NCBI RefSeq assembly: GCF_008728515.1
Contig: NC_044979.1
Coordinates: 165,052,782-165,116,781, forward strand
Origin: Papio anubis
Lineage: Eukaryota > Chordata > Mammalia > Primates > Cercopithecidae
Length of the DNA stretch: 64,000 bases
Reading direction: 5' to 3'
A program made the translations under genes and the position numbers. The first letter of the stretch is position 1. The number at the start of each line of letters is the position of its first letter. This document shows positions 1-11,215 of this stretch, one piece after another. The notes under the pieces are model-generated. The model was not told the origin of the DNA, searched no databases, and saw nothing but the letters and a program-made list of their open reading frames with translations.

Positions 1-645
1 CCAGACTGAGTTGGTCACAAGTGGAGATGAGGAACTTCTTGAGAACTGGAACAAAGGTGATTCTTGCTATGCTCTAGCAAAGAGACAGGATTTTGCTCCT
101 GCCCTGGAGAACTATGGAACTTTGAACTTGAGAGAGGTTATTTTGGGTATCTGGTAGAAAAAATTTCTAAGTGGCAAAGCATTCAAGAGGAAGCAGTGCA
201 TAAAAGTTTGAAAAATTTGTAGCCTGACGATGCAAAAGAAAAACTCATTTTCTGGAGAGAAATTCAAGTCCACTGCAGAAATTTGAATCAGTAATGAGAA
301 GCTGAATGTTAATCACCAAGACAATGGGGAAAATGCCTCCACGGCATGCCAGAGACCTTCACAGCAGCCCCTCCCATCACAGGCCTGGAGGCCTAGGAGG
401 GAAAAATGGTTTTGTGGGCTTCTGCTCTGTACAGCCTCAGGACATAGTGCCCTGTGTCCCAGCAGCTTCAGCTTCAGCTGTGGCTAAAAGGGGCCCAAGT
501 ACAGCTCAGGTCATGGCTTCCGAGGGTGCAAGCCCCAAGCCTTGGTGGCTTACACATGGTGTTGAGCCTGCAGGTGCACAGAAGTCAAGAATTAAGGTTT
601 ACGAACCTTCACGTAGATTTCAGAGGATGTATGAAAATGTCTGGA
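1..645 (+). mobile_element. THE1/MST internal region fragment (ERVL-MaLR)
   Basis: This block follows the non-coding internal sequence of THE1/MST MaLR retrotransposons closely. It has the phrases for a dying-patient-like purine-rich start, the segment ending in the block near 330-420 (cacggcatgccagagacc and the following cccctcccatcacaggcc), and the block near 530-600 (ccccaagccttggtggct, caggtgcacagaagtcaag). Similarity stops near 645. The two overlapping open frames here (306-734 and 454-798) are chance frames in this MaLR sequence, which encodes no protein of its own. The element is cut by the left window edge, so its 5' LTR is not visible; no 3' LTR follows. Assignment to THE1-int versus MST-int is not settled. 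Confidence 0.8.
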
Positions 646-956
646 TATCCTTTGAGAATAAAACAGCTGATGTGCATAATCAGAAACTCTCTGTTATGCG
701 ACGTTTTAGTACTCAGTGCCTTTGCACTCCTTAGCTCAACTCTTACTGCTCAAAGATACCCTTTAGGAGGGTGTCCCTTCTGCAAGGAGAAGTTGTGAAA
801 CCATTTCTTTAAAAGTTACACTGTGCAAAAATCACAGTGACATTTCTATTGCATTTGCACTTTCCTTCAACTTCTGTTCTAGTCAAAATAGATTTGACTT
901 TGAAGATACAGAAATGCACATAATTCACGTCCTTGAGTCGGTAGTTACAGTAGAAA
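646..956. other. Unidentified non-coding DNA
   Basis: No repeat family, RNA or coding signal is recognised between the MaLR internal fragment and the microsatellite. Confidence 0.5.
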
Positions 957-1018
957 GGTGTGTGTGTGTACGTGTGTGTATATAATATATGTGTGTGTGT
1001 GTATATATATATATATAT
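957..1018. repeat. Compound (TG)n/(TA)n microsatellite
   Basis: Alternating GT runs pass into a pure TA run. The tract directly abuts the MADE1 fragment, which fits the known insertion preference of mariner-type elements for TA dinucleotides. The length is likely variable between individuals. Confidence 0.9.
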
Positions 1019-1062
1019 AAGGTTGGTGCAAAAGTAATTGTAGTTTTTGCCATTGAAAGTTA
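1019..1062 (+). mobile_element. MADE1 (Hsmar1-derived MITE), left half
   Basis: The sequence matches the first half of the 80-bp palindromic MADE1 element: ggttggtgcaaaagtaattg, then tagtttttgccattgaaagt. The mirror-image second half is missing, so the near-perfect hairpin that makes full MADE1 copies the source of the miR-548 family cannot form here. I would not call a microRNA. Confidence 0.85.
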
Positions 1063-2835
1063 TCTAGATAAAAGCTTTTATAATTATGTACTACTTAATA
1101 TATATATGTACTACTTTATATATATGCCTTTAATCTAGATGAAATTTTTTTCCTTAACAATAGTGTAATTTACAAATTTTTCTGTCTTCAGCTATCACTC
1201 ACCTAAGACTTGAGGAATCATTCTCTGAGTCAATTATAAAAGCAATTGATAAGGCAAGATCCTAAAACTTCTGGGATTTTCCATCAATAAAGTAACTTTT
1301 AAGCCTTACAGAGCAGAGCTTGTTCCTTCATCTTCATCGGTTTTCACATTTCTTTGTCAAAAATATAACTCTGTAAAATTAGGGCTAAATTCCTTGAGAA
1401 GAATTTAAAACATATAGGTTTCAAATATTCAACTAAGCCTCAAAGAAAGAAGAAAGAAACATGGGCTCATAGAGGTGATTTTTTTTTTTTTTCTCCAGCC
1501 AGCATGGTCATCGTTCCCTGCCAGGCATCTCAGCTTTAAAAACTCTGCAGCATGTCTCTATCCTCTTTGACAACAGCTTCTGTACATTATAAAAATCCCA
1601 TTATGCATATTAAGCAATGAGACTCACTGTTTCCCAAGGGGATCAGTTGGAATTAAGCTTTCTAATCGAGAGATATTTCCCGAAGGAACAGTTGGCATAA
1701 TTCATGTTTCAAGGCTCCTATGCAGTTTGGCCCTCTCCCCTTTATTAAGGGAAAAAGGCTATTTATCTTGATTCACTTACATAATACATTTCATAGACTA
1801 TAACATATTTCAGAAATACAGGTTAAAAGCTAATCACGGTAAAGTCATTTCTGAATTTTCCTCTCTTTCATTTGAAAAATACTTTTAAGTAGGAAAGGGA
1901 CCCAACCTGCTCAAGACTTCATTAAAATTTGAACTTTGTAATTTCCAATTAGATTTCTTCTGATCATGCTTTCACATTGATAAAAGAAGAAAATTATTTA
2001 TCCAGATAATAAATAAAGCCCCTGCCATGGCTCCACAATCCCTGAGCCACAAAATCACTATTGTTAGACCAGTGTGTTTTTTAAAACAGTGTGCACATTT
2101 TTCTCAGATTATTATTTTATGTTATTGTTTCACTGTCTTTATAAAATATGACTGACTTTATTCTGCGCTGTTTGCATCTATGAACACATTTTCTTATTTA
2201 CAAATTAGTACCAGATGTAGCCTATCAGCCTCTCTCTGATTCAGAAAAATCTTGCTACCTCTTATTGCCTGTTCCAGTTAATATGTCCTTGGGGTATAGT
2301 CTCTCCCTACCAGGCACTAGATTTAGCTTGTTCATTTGAAGTTAAGTGATAGAGCAACCAGTTGCATGTATGTGTATATGTGTGTGTGTGTTTGTGCTGC
2401 ATGTGGATATGTGTGTATGTATACATCTCAGTGGCATACGGAGCTCATCCAACTGAGAAAAGACTGAAACTTCCAAGCAGCATCTGGACTAGCTGGCCAG
2501 CTCATGGAGCTTCAGTTTATAGCAGTTGCCTCTTCTACTTCCCCTGCTGGAACACCCTTACTCAGCTTCGATCACCTCCGTGAGAGATTACTGAGTGCTT
2601 CCTAAATGTACACACACGCTCCCCAGAAATGTTGTTACAATTCACACACTGATAACATTTCAAGGTTTCCATCCTTCTTATGAAGCTATGCACCTTTACT
2701 TTATACAAGCAGATAAAACTGAAAGAGTTCAGGAAATGTCCCCACAAACAGGCTCCTTTGATAGATCTCCCAAAAGGAATGCAGTGGTCTAGAATCCTCT
2801 CCCTGAGAATCTCATTAACCAGGTAAGATTAGACT
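1063..2835. other. Unidentified, mostly unique non-coding DNA
   Basis: Contains a short TA-rich segment (1090-1125), a T run near 1480 and a degenerate TG tract (2366-2430). Nothing else is recognised. Open frames in it are under 75 codons and show no known motif. Confidence 0.5.
2366..2430. repeat. Degenerate (TG)n tract
   Basis: GT-rich run with interruptions. It accounts for the Val/Cys/Tyr-rich translation of the small open frame that starts here. Confidence 0.7.
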
Positions 2836-3174
2836 CCTATCACAGGAGAGGAGACTGGAGGTTGACCCCACTGCCAGACAGACTTTGTCTCAGGCTATCA
2901 CCTATTCTTCTGAAGGCTCATTCCTCTTTCCCCAAAATCATTTACTCTGCCCTAAGTTGCCTACATCCCCCTCCCTTCTCCCGTATGAAGAGGGTATATA
3001 AGCTGCTAGAGCTCATGGGGTTATTGAACGCTCGCTTTTCTTTCCTGTGGTGTCCTTGAGCATGTAAAAATCTGCATATCTTTTTTTCCTGTTGATGTGC
3101 CTGTTGCCAGTTTGTTTCATAGACTCAGTTATTGAACCCTCAGAGGGTAGACGGAAGGTTTTCCCTTTTCTACA
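2836..3174 (+). mobile_element. Probable ERV-type solo LTR, family uncertain
   Basis: The segment has LTR architecture: pyrimidine-rich U3, a TATA box (gtatataag, near 2994-3002), then after about 70 bases a degraded polyadenylation region (tgtaaaaatctg), a T/GT-rich block with cctgttgatgtgcctgttg, and a U5-like end with ccctcagagggtag closing in ctaca at 3174. The U5 wording resembles MER-class gammaretroviral (ERV1) LTRs. The 5' boundary is not visible and I found no convincing target-site duplication. Confidence 0.45.
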
Positions 3175-4621
3175 TAGCTCTACAGACATTTATTAGATAA
3201 CCGCATGATAAAAGTCAAAGGTTTGGGGAACATTATGGATGAAAAGGGCAGAGAAAGACTGCAGTGAGAGACCAGCCACTTTCTCTTAAAAGTTCACAGC
3301 AGGTTACACCCACAGTGGCGCAGGGCTGTAGTGGGGGGATCTGTAAATCCTACTTTCATGAAAAGGGCCTTAGGAAGCTGAATCGACAATAGGCAAAATG
3401 AAAAAAAAATGCAAGTAACTAAAAAGAAATCAACTGACAATAGAAAGAGAATGAATGAGAGTAGCAGGAGAATGCATACGAAAAAAAAAATAAAGGAAGA
3501 AGAGGTATGAAATGGGCAGATAATATGTTCCCTAAGTTTAAAATATACAAGTCAACAAAAAACTACCTTAGAAGCAGCGTGTCCCAGGATCAACAGCCTG
3601 TAAAATCTCTGACTGCAATGAAAAAGAAACTCTACTTATTGAAGTCTAGAAAAACTATACAATGTTTAAGTCTTGGTTTCAGGCCCCTTCCATCTACCCT
3701 TCAGTAGTCTCTCCTGCATCTCCTTACCTCTAAATGTCCATGCCTTCCTCCTGAACTACTCTTGTTCTATTTCAGGGAATGTAATAGACAAACTCAGGGT
3801 TGCATGACACTCATGGGTACAAGGCATTTGGAGAAAGAATTTTTTCACAATAAAATTATTAACAATATATTTCCTGTTGATGAAAGGAAGAAAATTCTTA
3901 TTTCCTAAGCAATTTGGGTTTCTCATAAGGACCCTTTGAAAATTAGGTCTTATTAAAATAAATCTCTGACCTTGGAAGAGCTTGAGTATGCTTACCTCTG
4001 TCATAACATACCCTGAGATATGCTGCCTTCCCTGTGATCCTCACTGATAATGGATGCTCTAATTAGAAGAAGGACATTGATCAAGGCAGAGATGACTCAC
4101 AGCAGCTTTGTGGTCACTTTCTTCTAAACAACAGCCGGGTTGGAGGGTATTATCATAAAAATTAAAAAATTTTAAAAAACCCCAAAACTAATACTTTTGT
4201 TTTCTTTTTTAGCCACTGTAAACTAAGATTAGGTGGTAGTTGAATGATTTAAAAAATGAAAATACATGCTGTTACATACATTATATACAAATTATATGGA
4301 GAATCAGAAAACAAAAATATTATTAATTTCCTATCCATTTCCCACCAATCTATTCTGCTATTTGCCATTGTGCTCTTTCCTATGCTACAACCACATAAGA
4401 AGACAAAGCAAAGAGATTGAATTGAGATTTGCTAAGAAACTAAAATCAAGATTTTATGTCTAAAAAAAGTTTAGAAATATATTGAATGAAATGTTAGTAG
4501 CAGTGAATTTTAGGAAATTTGATCATAGAAGATTTGTAATTTACTATTTATGTCTATCTCAATTTTAAGTTTTCTTCAAGAAACACTTACTAGTGGATAA
4601 AAAGATACTGAAAAATATTTG
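3175..4621. other. Unidentified non-coding DNA
   Basis: A-rich patches near 3400-3500 and 4160-4180. No repeat family or gene recognised. Confidence 0.5.
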
Positions 4622-4757
4622 GGGCCAACACAGTAGCTGACATACCTGTAATCCCAGCACTTTGGGAGGCCAACGCAAGAGAATTCACTTGAACCCAGTA
4701 GTTCAAGACCAGCCTGGGCAACATAGGGAGACCCTATTTCTACCAAAAAAAATTATT
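4622..4757 (+). mobile_element. Alu left monomer (FLAM or truncated AluJ)
   Basis: Starts gggccaacacagtagctgac and runs through cctgtaatcccagcactttg and agaccagcctgggcaacata to an A-run, about 135 bases: the left arm only, with no right monomer. This is either a free left Alu monomer or a truncated old Alu. Many substitutions indicate great age. Confidence 0.8.
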
Positions 4758-7700
4758 ACTCGCTAAAATTTATAGTTTGGAAATGCTATCCTTTAAATGA
4801 AGAAATAGATAAATTCTAATTAATTTCTTTAATTTAAAATTTGAGAATGCTATTTTCCAGTAAATAATTAAAAGCCTTAGCTATTGGAATGTAATTCTCA
4901 TTATAAAAGCATCTGGAATTGAATCTTAACTGTTATAATTATTAAAACTATTTTTAAAAGCACATTTTTATAATTCAGGTTTTCATCATGCTTTACAGAT
5001 TTAGTAAGCTATTGGGCTATATTTACCTCCCGAGTAGTTTTAGAGTAATTGTTCCCAAATTTCTCTCAAGAGAGGAATCACAGAACATGAGGGAAAGGAG
5101 AGCTTATTGAAACAAATAGATAAACAGATTGTCAGGATTTCCAAGTAAAGCACTTAGAAATTTGCTTTGTCTTGTTTGTTTTAATACACTTCCAGTTGAT
5201 TCATATCAGAGATGTTGGGAAACCTATTTTAGAGTGCAATTTTTCTAATAGTAGGTAATTTTCTAAGTGTAGTCACAATTAATGCATATGGAACAATGGA
5301 CTAGCCTTTAGAAATCTTCCTGGTGATGGATAATGGAGTTATTGCATTCCTGTAGTACAGGAGTACATTTTGACTCATTCTTTTTTTTTCTTTTTGGAAC
5401 TCCAACATTGTTTTTACTCTATCTATACTTTCTAAAGCTAACACAAGCAGCTCTAAGCAAAGAAACTAACTACCTTTTCTTTCTTAGTATTACTCTTGAT
5501 TTCACTGACATGTAAATTCAAGCAAATGTTAGAAAAACACAGTTGATCCATAGTCTTATCCTGCACTTTCCATTCATGAACCAATGTAATCAGCAAGAAT
5601 ATTAGCCCAGGAATATTATGCCCAATTGGTTTGAAATGTTGTGTCCTCTTTTAGAGATGTACATATATAATTTTTATAAGATCCACTTGGGCTATGTATA
5701 TGTAGCAGGGGACAGATTTAATATGAATACAACCACAACTACAAAATCGATCGTCATGGCCAAGTAATTAACCAGATAATTCCTTTAGCATGACATCAGT
5801 CAAAATGGTTGTTTGAATGTCCCAAATTTTGCAGCTGATTCATTTTTATGATGTGGAAGATGAGAATGAAATAATTCCCTGTGGGGCAAAAAGCCTACAT
5901 CACTGGTGTTTCCTATGTTGTAGGCGAGAGTTAGGTCAGGTGTCTGAGATACGACTGTTGTTGGGCAATTATCAATCTGGCAGGATTCATTTCTTCATCC
6001 ACTGAGGGCTGTTCCTATATTTGGAAATCCATACTCTCATCTTCATTAGTGAATTCTAAAGCATTGAGTGAAAATAGCCTGCAATCCCCCTATTTACAGC
6101 TTTATAGAAGTGTTAAAATATGCAAGAACTGGGAGTCTTAAAGAGGGAAGCCAAACGGATTCTACAACCAAATATGGGAGAGATGTTTTATGATACTGTT
6201 GACTTCTTTTTAAAGAATACATTAAATTTTCTTTGGAGGCTGCATTTGCACAGTAATGATTTAAAGATACTTAGCTCACACTGATGAAATAAATGCTTTC
6301 CCCAGTGGTGTAGAACAATTTGATAGAAGAGCATATGTCCTCTAATTCCTGGGCATAATAGAGTCTGAATTAAGGGGCTAAGTAAGTGCCGCTTCTCACG
6401 TCCTTGCTTTGTGGGAGCATGTAATCTTTTCTTAGTGTATGTTTTGTTTTCTCAATTAGAGTTTCTTCCTTTTCTTGGAGGTCATTTAACATGGGAATTT
6501 GACACTCAATCAGTGCTTAATTTCACTTTCATATTTTTATCATTGACTTTAGTTGAATTCCTTTACAAAGCTACTGAAACCTTCGTCCCTTTGCCACCTA
6601 AAAAAAAAAACAACTACACTCTACTGCCACATAGGATGTTTAAAATTAGTAATTACACCTTTTCTGAGAGTCTACTCAGTCAACACTCTCCCCAGCTGGA
6701 GAAGTGCGTTCTTACTGAATGCTCAACTGCAAGAGATTGCGAACAAGGTCACCATCTCCAACAGCATTTCAGTAAGAAACAACCAAAACCACAGCCAATG
6801 CGGTGAAAAATGACCCTTGGCACATGCTCACAGATCATTGCTAGTAAGTAAACATTGGAGAGTCAGCAACAACCTGCCAATTCTTATCTTCCTCGTTGGG
6901 GAAAAGGACAAGTGACTCGCTGTGTTTTATGTTTTTAAACTTTCAGCTGTCTTCCTTGGCAAAAAGAATATAAAATCACCAGGATGATCTTTCTCTTTGA
7001 TGGCTTTGTGGCTCAGTGAGGCAACAAGCATATACGTTATTTAAATACAAATGGATTGATAAATCCACATAACAGTGTGAGGCAAGCAGCTGTTTTAAAT
7101 CCCACCCTCCTCTTCCCAATAGTTTATAGTAGAAAATCTGAGCGACTGCATACCACCAGGTGTAGCCATAAGGTAGTCCTATTAGAACCATAGCTTCATT
7201 GTCGGAAACTTCATTTAAACGTCCATAAAACCATCCTGATACAAAGAATGAACTGTAATAGCTTATAATTATGAGAGTGCATAAAGTATGCCTCACAACC
7301 TATTACAAAGCCATAATTTTAGCATAAAACCATAAACCAGGAGAACAAAACTTGAGGACTTCAAAATAAAATTACAGCTTTTGTAAAGGCTCAGTAGAGC
7401 ATACCTTTTTTTCTCCACAATAAATGATTGTCTCGTCTGCCTCCCACACACAAAACAAGGGTGGGTTTCTGATTTTTCAGACTTTACACTTCAGCACGTT
7501 CCCAAAGGTATCTTACAACTAGAGCATTAATACATTTTCAAAAGGGATTTTAATGGCCATTAGAATGAGAGCTGGTTCAGGTGGAAAGATAGATAGTATT
7601 CACTCACATCAAAATGGGGAAATTAGCAGGAAAGGCTTTTGTGTTTGGTCTGCTTAAAAAGCCCCCTCCTGTCATGAGGAAGAGGAAATGCCTGTTTTAA

Positions 7701-7952
7701 TCATCAAACCAATGCAATTAGGACTGAACGAGATTTCTCAGTCTTTATGTGAGCAGAAGGAAATGAACATTTAAGAAATGTATTTTATGAAAATAAGGAT
7801 AGTTTCAAGGCCAGAATATTTAACTCTTTGCCAACTTTCTTGATGTATTTTTGGGGTTTTGTAAAAGCACTCTGATTTTTTTCTCATAGATGAAATACAA
7901 TTTGCCTGACATCAACAAGCCAAAGCGACTTTTATACCTAATTATATATTAA
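4758..7952. other. Long unidentified non-coding stretch
   Basis: AT-rich throughout. No Alu, L1, LTR or gene is recognised. The two longest open frames (6411-6806 and 6976-7296 on the minus strand) have no known motif, no upstream promoter logic and a composition like the flanks. Segments could be conserved non-coding DNA, which sequence alone cannot show. Confidence 0.5.
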
Positions 7953-7977
7953 ACATACATACACACACACACACCCC
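7953..7977. repeat. (CA)n microsatellite
   Basis: Short run of CA dinucleotides ending in a C run. Confidence 0.85.
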
Positions 7978-8029
7978 CCTTCTAATTTAGACAGTCAAAA
8001 TATGTGAGCTTCCGAATGTACTTTTAAAA

Positions 8030-8476
8030 TGTCATTTGTTATTATGCTTATGTGAATAATATTGTACACAAAGAACAAACTTAAAATCCCCTATAATTCC
8101 ATCACGAAGACATAACTCTGCTTAATATTTTGGAGTATTTCTTTTGAGTATGTATTTTCACAACAGTGTTAAACTCTATATAGTTTTATATAATTTATTC
8201 ATAAAACAACATCGTAATCATTTTTATATCATTACATATCTAACATACTATTTAATAGTTACATAAAACCCTATTATATAAATTGATTATAATTTATTTA
8301 ATCCTTTTGTACACTTAAATTATTGTTTACAATTGTTATTGGTACATGTAGACACATATATATGTATATATATATGTATATAAAAGCTTTACTTCTAATG
8401 TCAGAAAGTTATAAACAATATCCTAAATGTTCATGTAATCTAAATCTGTCTACTATATTATTTTGGGGTCAATTTT
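8030..8476 (-). mobile_element. Old L1 (L1M class) 3' portion, part 1
   Basis: Antisense of an old L1 3' region: the pattern of a small-exposure phrase near 8140-8180, the stretch resembling the catttatataatttattc block, and the segment near 8275-8330 (taatttatttaatcctttt) are typical. The L1 continues after the intervening Alu at 8808, where gtcaatttttagaagtggag and caaaggataggaacatattt fit the same L1 consensus. Contains a TA-rich run (8353-8384). Boundaries approximate. Confidence 0.6.
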
Positions 8477-8793
8477 CGTATTTATTTTTATTTGTATATA
8501 TTTTTTATTTTTCCTGAGACAGGGTCTCATTCTGTCACCCAGGTTGGAGTGCAGTGGTGCGATCTTGATCTCAGCTCACTGAAACCTCCTTTTCCAGGCT
8601 CAAGCGATCCTTCCACCTCAGCCTTCCCAGTAGTTGGGAGCACAGGCATGCAAGAAAATTTTTTTGTATTTTCGGTAGAGATGGGGTCTCATCATGTTGT
8701 CCAGGCTGGTCTCAAGCTCCTGAGCTCAGGTGATCCATCTGCCTCAGCCTTCCAAAGTGATGGGATTATAGGCATGAGCTACCGTGCTTGACC
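8477..8793 (-). mobile_element. AluJ, inserted into the old L1
   Basis: Reverse-orientation Alu with T-rich tail at left and the 5' end at right (gaccttgg boundary). Body features include gagacagggtctcattctgt and ctcaggtgatccatctgcct. Substitution load and AluJ-type positions suggest AluJ. Flanked by an imperfect target-site duplication, ttggggtcaatttt (8463-8476) and ttggagtcaatttt (8794-8807), 13 of 14 identical. The open frame 8492-8791 is an ordinary antisense Alu frame, not a gene. Confidence 0.92.
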
Positions 8794-8807
8794 TTGGAGT
8801 CAATTTT

Positions 8808-8860
8808 TAGAAGTGGAGCAAAGGATAGGAACATATTTTTAGGGATTTATATAAACTATT
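8808..8860 (-). mobile_element. Old L1 3' portion, part 2
   Basis: Continuation of the L1 fragment that lies left of the AluJ. The element reads straight through when the Alu and one duplication copy are removed. Confidence 0.55.
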
Positions 8861-9263
8861 CAATTACAATGAGAAATTTGCAGTGTTTTGTTTATCACAT
8901 TGTTTTTCTAGGACAATGAGTTAGACCTAAGAAAGAATAGAATTTTCTGTACTGTATATTGACAATTGCTTTGGAATCCTTTTCATTCTGTGCTGTCTGC
9001 AGTAGAAACCACACATTTGCTCTAATCATATGGGGTTCATTTGGCCAGTGTCTGAGGAGAGGGCCAGGCCACCCAAAGTGGGGATGCAGAGAAGACCTAA
9101 CTGCATGAGTATGGGGAAAGAGAGGTTTATAAATGGGGGCAGGCGAAAGTTAAGGGAATTCACACGTAATAGTTTCTATTCTCTCTTGTAAGAAGCTTGG
9201 AGTGTAAATGTCTGGAATTGTCCATGTAGGGAAGTAGAAACTGGACAGAGAACATGTCAGTGA
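8861..9263. other. Unidentified non-coding DNA
   Basis: Nothing recognised. Confidence 0.5.
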
Positions 9264-9268
9264 CAAAC

Positions 9269-9720
9269 TGTATTAGTCAGGGTTCTTCAAAGACACAGAA
9301 TCAATGGGATATAAATAGATAGAATGAAATAAATTTATAATGAGGGATTGGTTCACACAGTTATGGAGGCTGCTTTTAGCCTCCATCATCTGCCCATAAT
9401 CTAATTAAGTCCCATAATCTGCCTCCCGTAAGTTGCAGCCCCAGAAAAGCCAGTCTGAGTCCAAAGGCCTGAGGACTGGGAGCACTGCTGTCCAAGGACA
9501 GAAGAGGGATGTCTCCACTCAAGCAGAGAGCAGATCTGCCCTTCCTCTGCCATTTTGTTTTGCTTAGACCCTCAATGGGTGAGATGAAGCCCACCCACAT
9601 TGAGGAGAGCAGTCTTCTTTACTCATCTACTGATTCAAATGTTCATCTTCTCCAGGAACACTCAGAAATAATGGCCTATCAGCCAGCCAATCAAGTTGTC
9701 ATATAAAATTAACCATTGTA
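9269..9720 (-). mobile_element. MLT2-type solo LTR (ERVL)
   Basis: Read on the minus strand this is an ERVL LTR of the MLT2 group. Its 3' end here appears as tgtattagtcagggttcttc at left, and its 5' end as ataaaattaaccattgta at right; between lie agtctgagtccaaaggcctg and cccacccacattgaggagag, both characteristic. About 450 bases, the usual length. Flanks caaac (9264-9268) and taaac (9721-9725) are probably a decayed 5-bp target-site duplication. No internal ERV sequence: a solo LTR. The open frames 9376-9600 and 9509-9706 lie within it. Confidence 0.85.
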
Positions 9721-9725
9721 TAAAC

Positions 9726-10189
9726 CTTGCCAAGCAACATTGAGGTTCAAACTGAAGTTCAAAACCATACTATTGTAATAGCCTCCACATAATTATATTT
9801 TCTCTGTTGGTGATTGGCTACTCATGTGCGGGATGGATTCGATTATTTAGGTTTGGGAAACTGCAGGGAATATGTGATAGGAGGTCAAGGTCAGCAGGGC
9901 TCAGTGAACTGGTGAGAGAAAACTTGACATGAAGGGGGATAGGGCCTAGGACAAATAAGGAAAAATGTAAGAATACAGTGGACTCAGTGAAGAGATGAGT
10001 GAAGGGCCAAGGGATGCAGATGGCTGGACGAGGCCCATGAGCAAGTGCTATAAGAGTGAGAATGTGAGAGTTAGCCCTGTCAGTCATATTTCAGTGCTAT
10101 AAGTCATTACATCACAGTGTTGGATGAAGGGTTGTATCATAATAGCTTATAAGTGGAGAATGCAGTATGTCAATTAGATTATACATTTC
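9726..10189. other. Unidentified non-coding DNA
   Basis: An 89-codon minus-strand frame (9818-10087) is present but shows no recognisable domain. No repeat recognised. Confidence 0.5.
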
Positions 10190-10525
10190 TTTAGTCAATA
10201 AATAATTGATGAACATTCACCATGTGCTAGGCACTTCTCTGGGCCCTAGGGATACAGAGGTAGACAAAACATATAAATTCATTGCCTTCATAGAACTGTA
10301 GTCTAGCAGAACAAGGGTAGATAAAACAATAAACAGAATAAACACATAACATATGCATCTGACCTAAGAGATGGCAGCTGGTAACAAGAAAGCAAAGAGA
10401 AAACTAGAAAGGATTAAGTAAGAGGTAATTTGCAGTTTTAAGTAGCGTGGACAGGGAAGAAGAATAGGAAAACTTGATTAGCATGATGTGAAAGAAGAGG
10501 TGATGTCATATAAGCAGGCTCCAAC
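10190..10525 (-). mobile_element. L2 LINE 3' fragment
   Basis: Antisense L2 3' end: aataattgatgaacattcac, catgtgctaggcacttctct, gggccctagggatacagagg, followed further right by the more 5' L2 segment around ttaagtagcgtggacaggga. Highly diverged, as expected of an ancient mammalian LINE. Confidence 0.8.
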
Positions 10526-11022
10526 TCGTGAATGCATTGAATGTGTGGCTTTCCAAGTTGTCATCTGAATTTTGATTAGTTGGAATTCAGAGGTTTTTTT
10601 CCCCAAAGAGTAAGATGAGTGATTGTGATTGGGGACCTAGTCAATCCTCATCCCGTTCCCCAAAGCTTCCTTGACTCATAATGTGTTGGAAATACCACCA
10701 TTTGTAACTCTGGGCTTCAAGTCCTTTCCCGTTTCTCTGACCATCAAGTCTAGAGGTTTCTTGAGTTCTGAGGAAAGAAGGAAGTTTGGTGAATGGATGA
10801 GGCTGGACATTTCTTATTATGTTATGCCAGAAAAAGCCCTACTCAGCAGAAAAGTCAAAAAAGGGAAGGTAGGAGGTGGACAATCTTGGCAGCAGTGGTA
10901 CCCTTTGGAAGCCTGCCCTATTGTTTTCCCCCAAAATCTACTGCTCAGGACCTTTCAGTTAGGAAGGACATAAGTCAGACCACTAGTCATGCTGTGGTAT
11001 TTGTCATATTCAGTATCATTTC
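10526..11022. other. Unidentified non-coding DNA
   Basis: Two overlapping frames of 100 and 82 codons occur here (10671-10973, 10793-11041). Neither has a recognised motif, and the second runs into an L2 fragment. Confidence 0.5.
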
Positions 11023-11215
11023 TGCAACAAATAATTATTGAACACCTACAGGCACCTCTTCAGATGATCAGTGAACAACAGGCAAAATCCTTGCCATGTG
11101 AGCTTACATTCTACCAGGGTAGACAGGGAAATAAATAGGCAACTGAATAAATAAATTATATAGGCTGTGATGTAAGAACAATGGGTTAGGTAGTCATAAG
11201 ACCTAGTGAGTGTTC
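11023..11215 (-). mobile_element. L2 LINE 3' fragment
   Basis: Antisense L2 with aataattattgaacacctac, then the block near 11070-11130 equivalent to the L2 ccctcatggagcttacattc phrase (here ccatgtgagcttacattcta), and an A/T-rich continuation. Confidence 0.75.

Noticed and set aside
306..798. Two overlapping open frames of 142 and 114 codons
   Set aside because: They lie in a THE1/MST internal region, which has no coding capacity, and extend across its ragged end into unrelated DNA.
1019..1062. miR-548-like hairpin
   Set aside because: Only half of the MADE1 palindrome is present, so no stem can form.
2362..2583. Cys/Val/Tyr-rich 73-codon frame
   Set aside because: Its start is the GT-rich tract and the remainder has no recognised domain.
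5030..5230. Possible MER5 or MER58-type hAT element
   Set aside because: The resemblance is limited to short phrases and no terminal inverted repeats could be seen.
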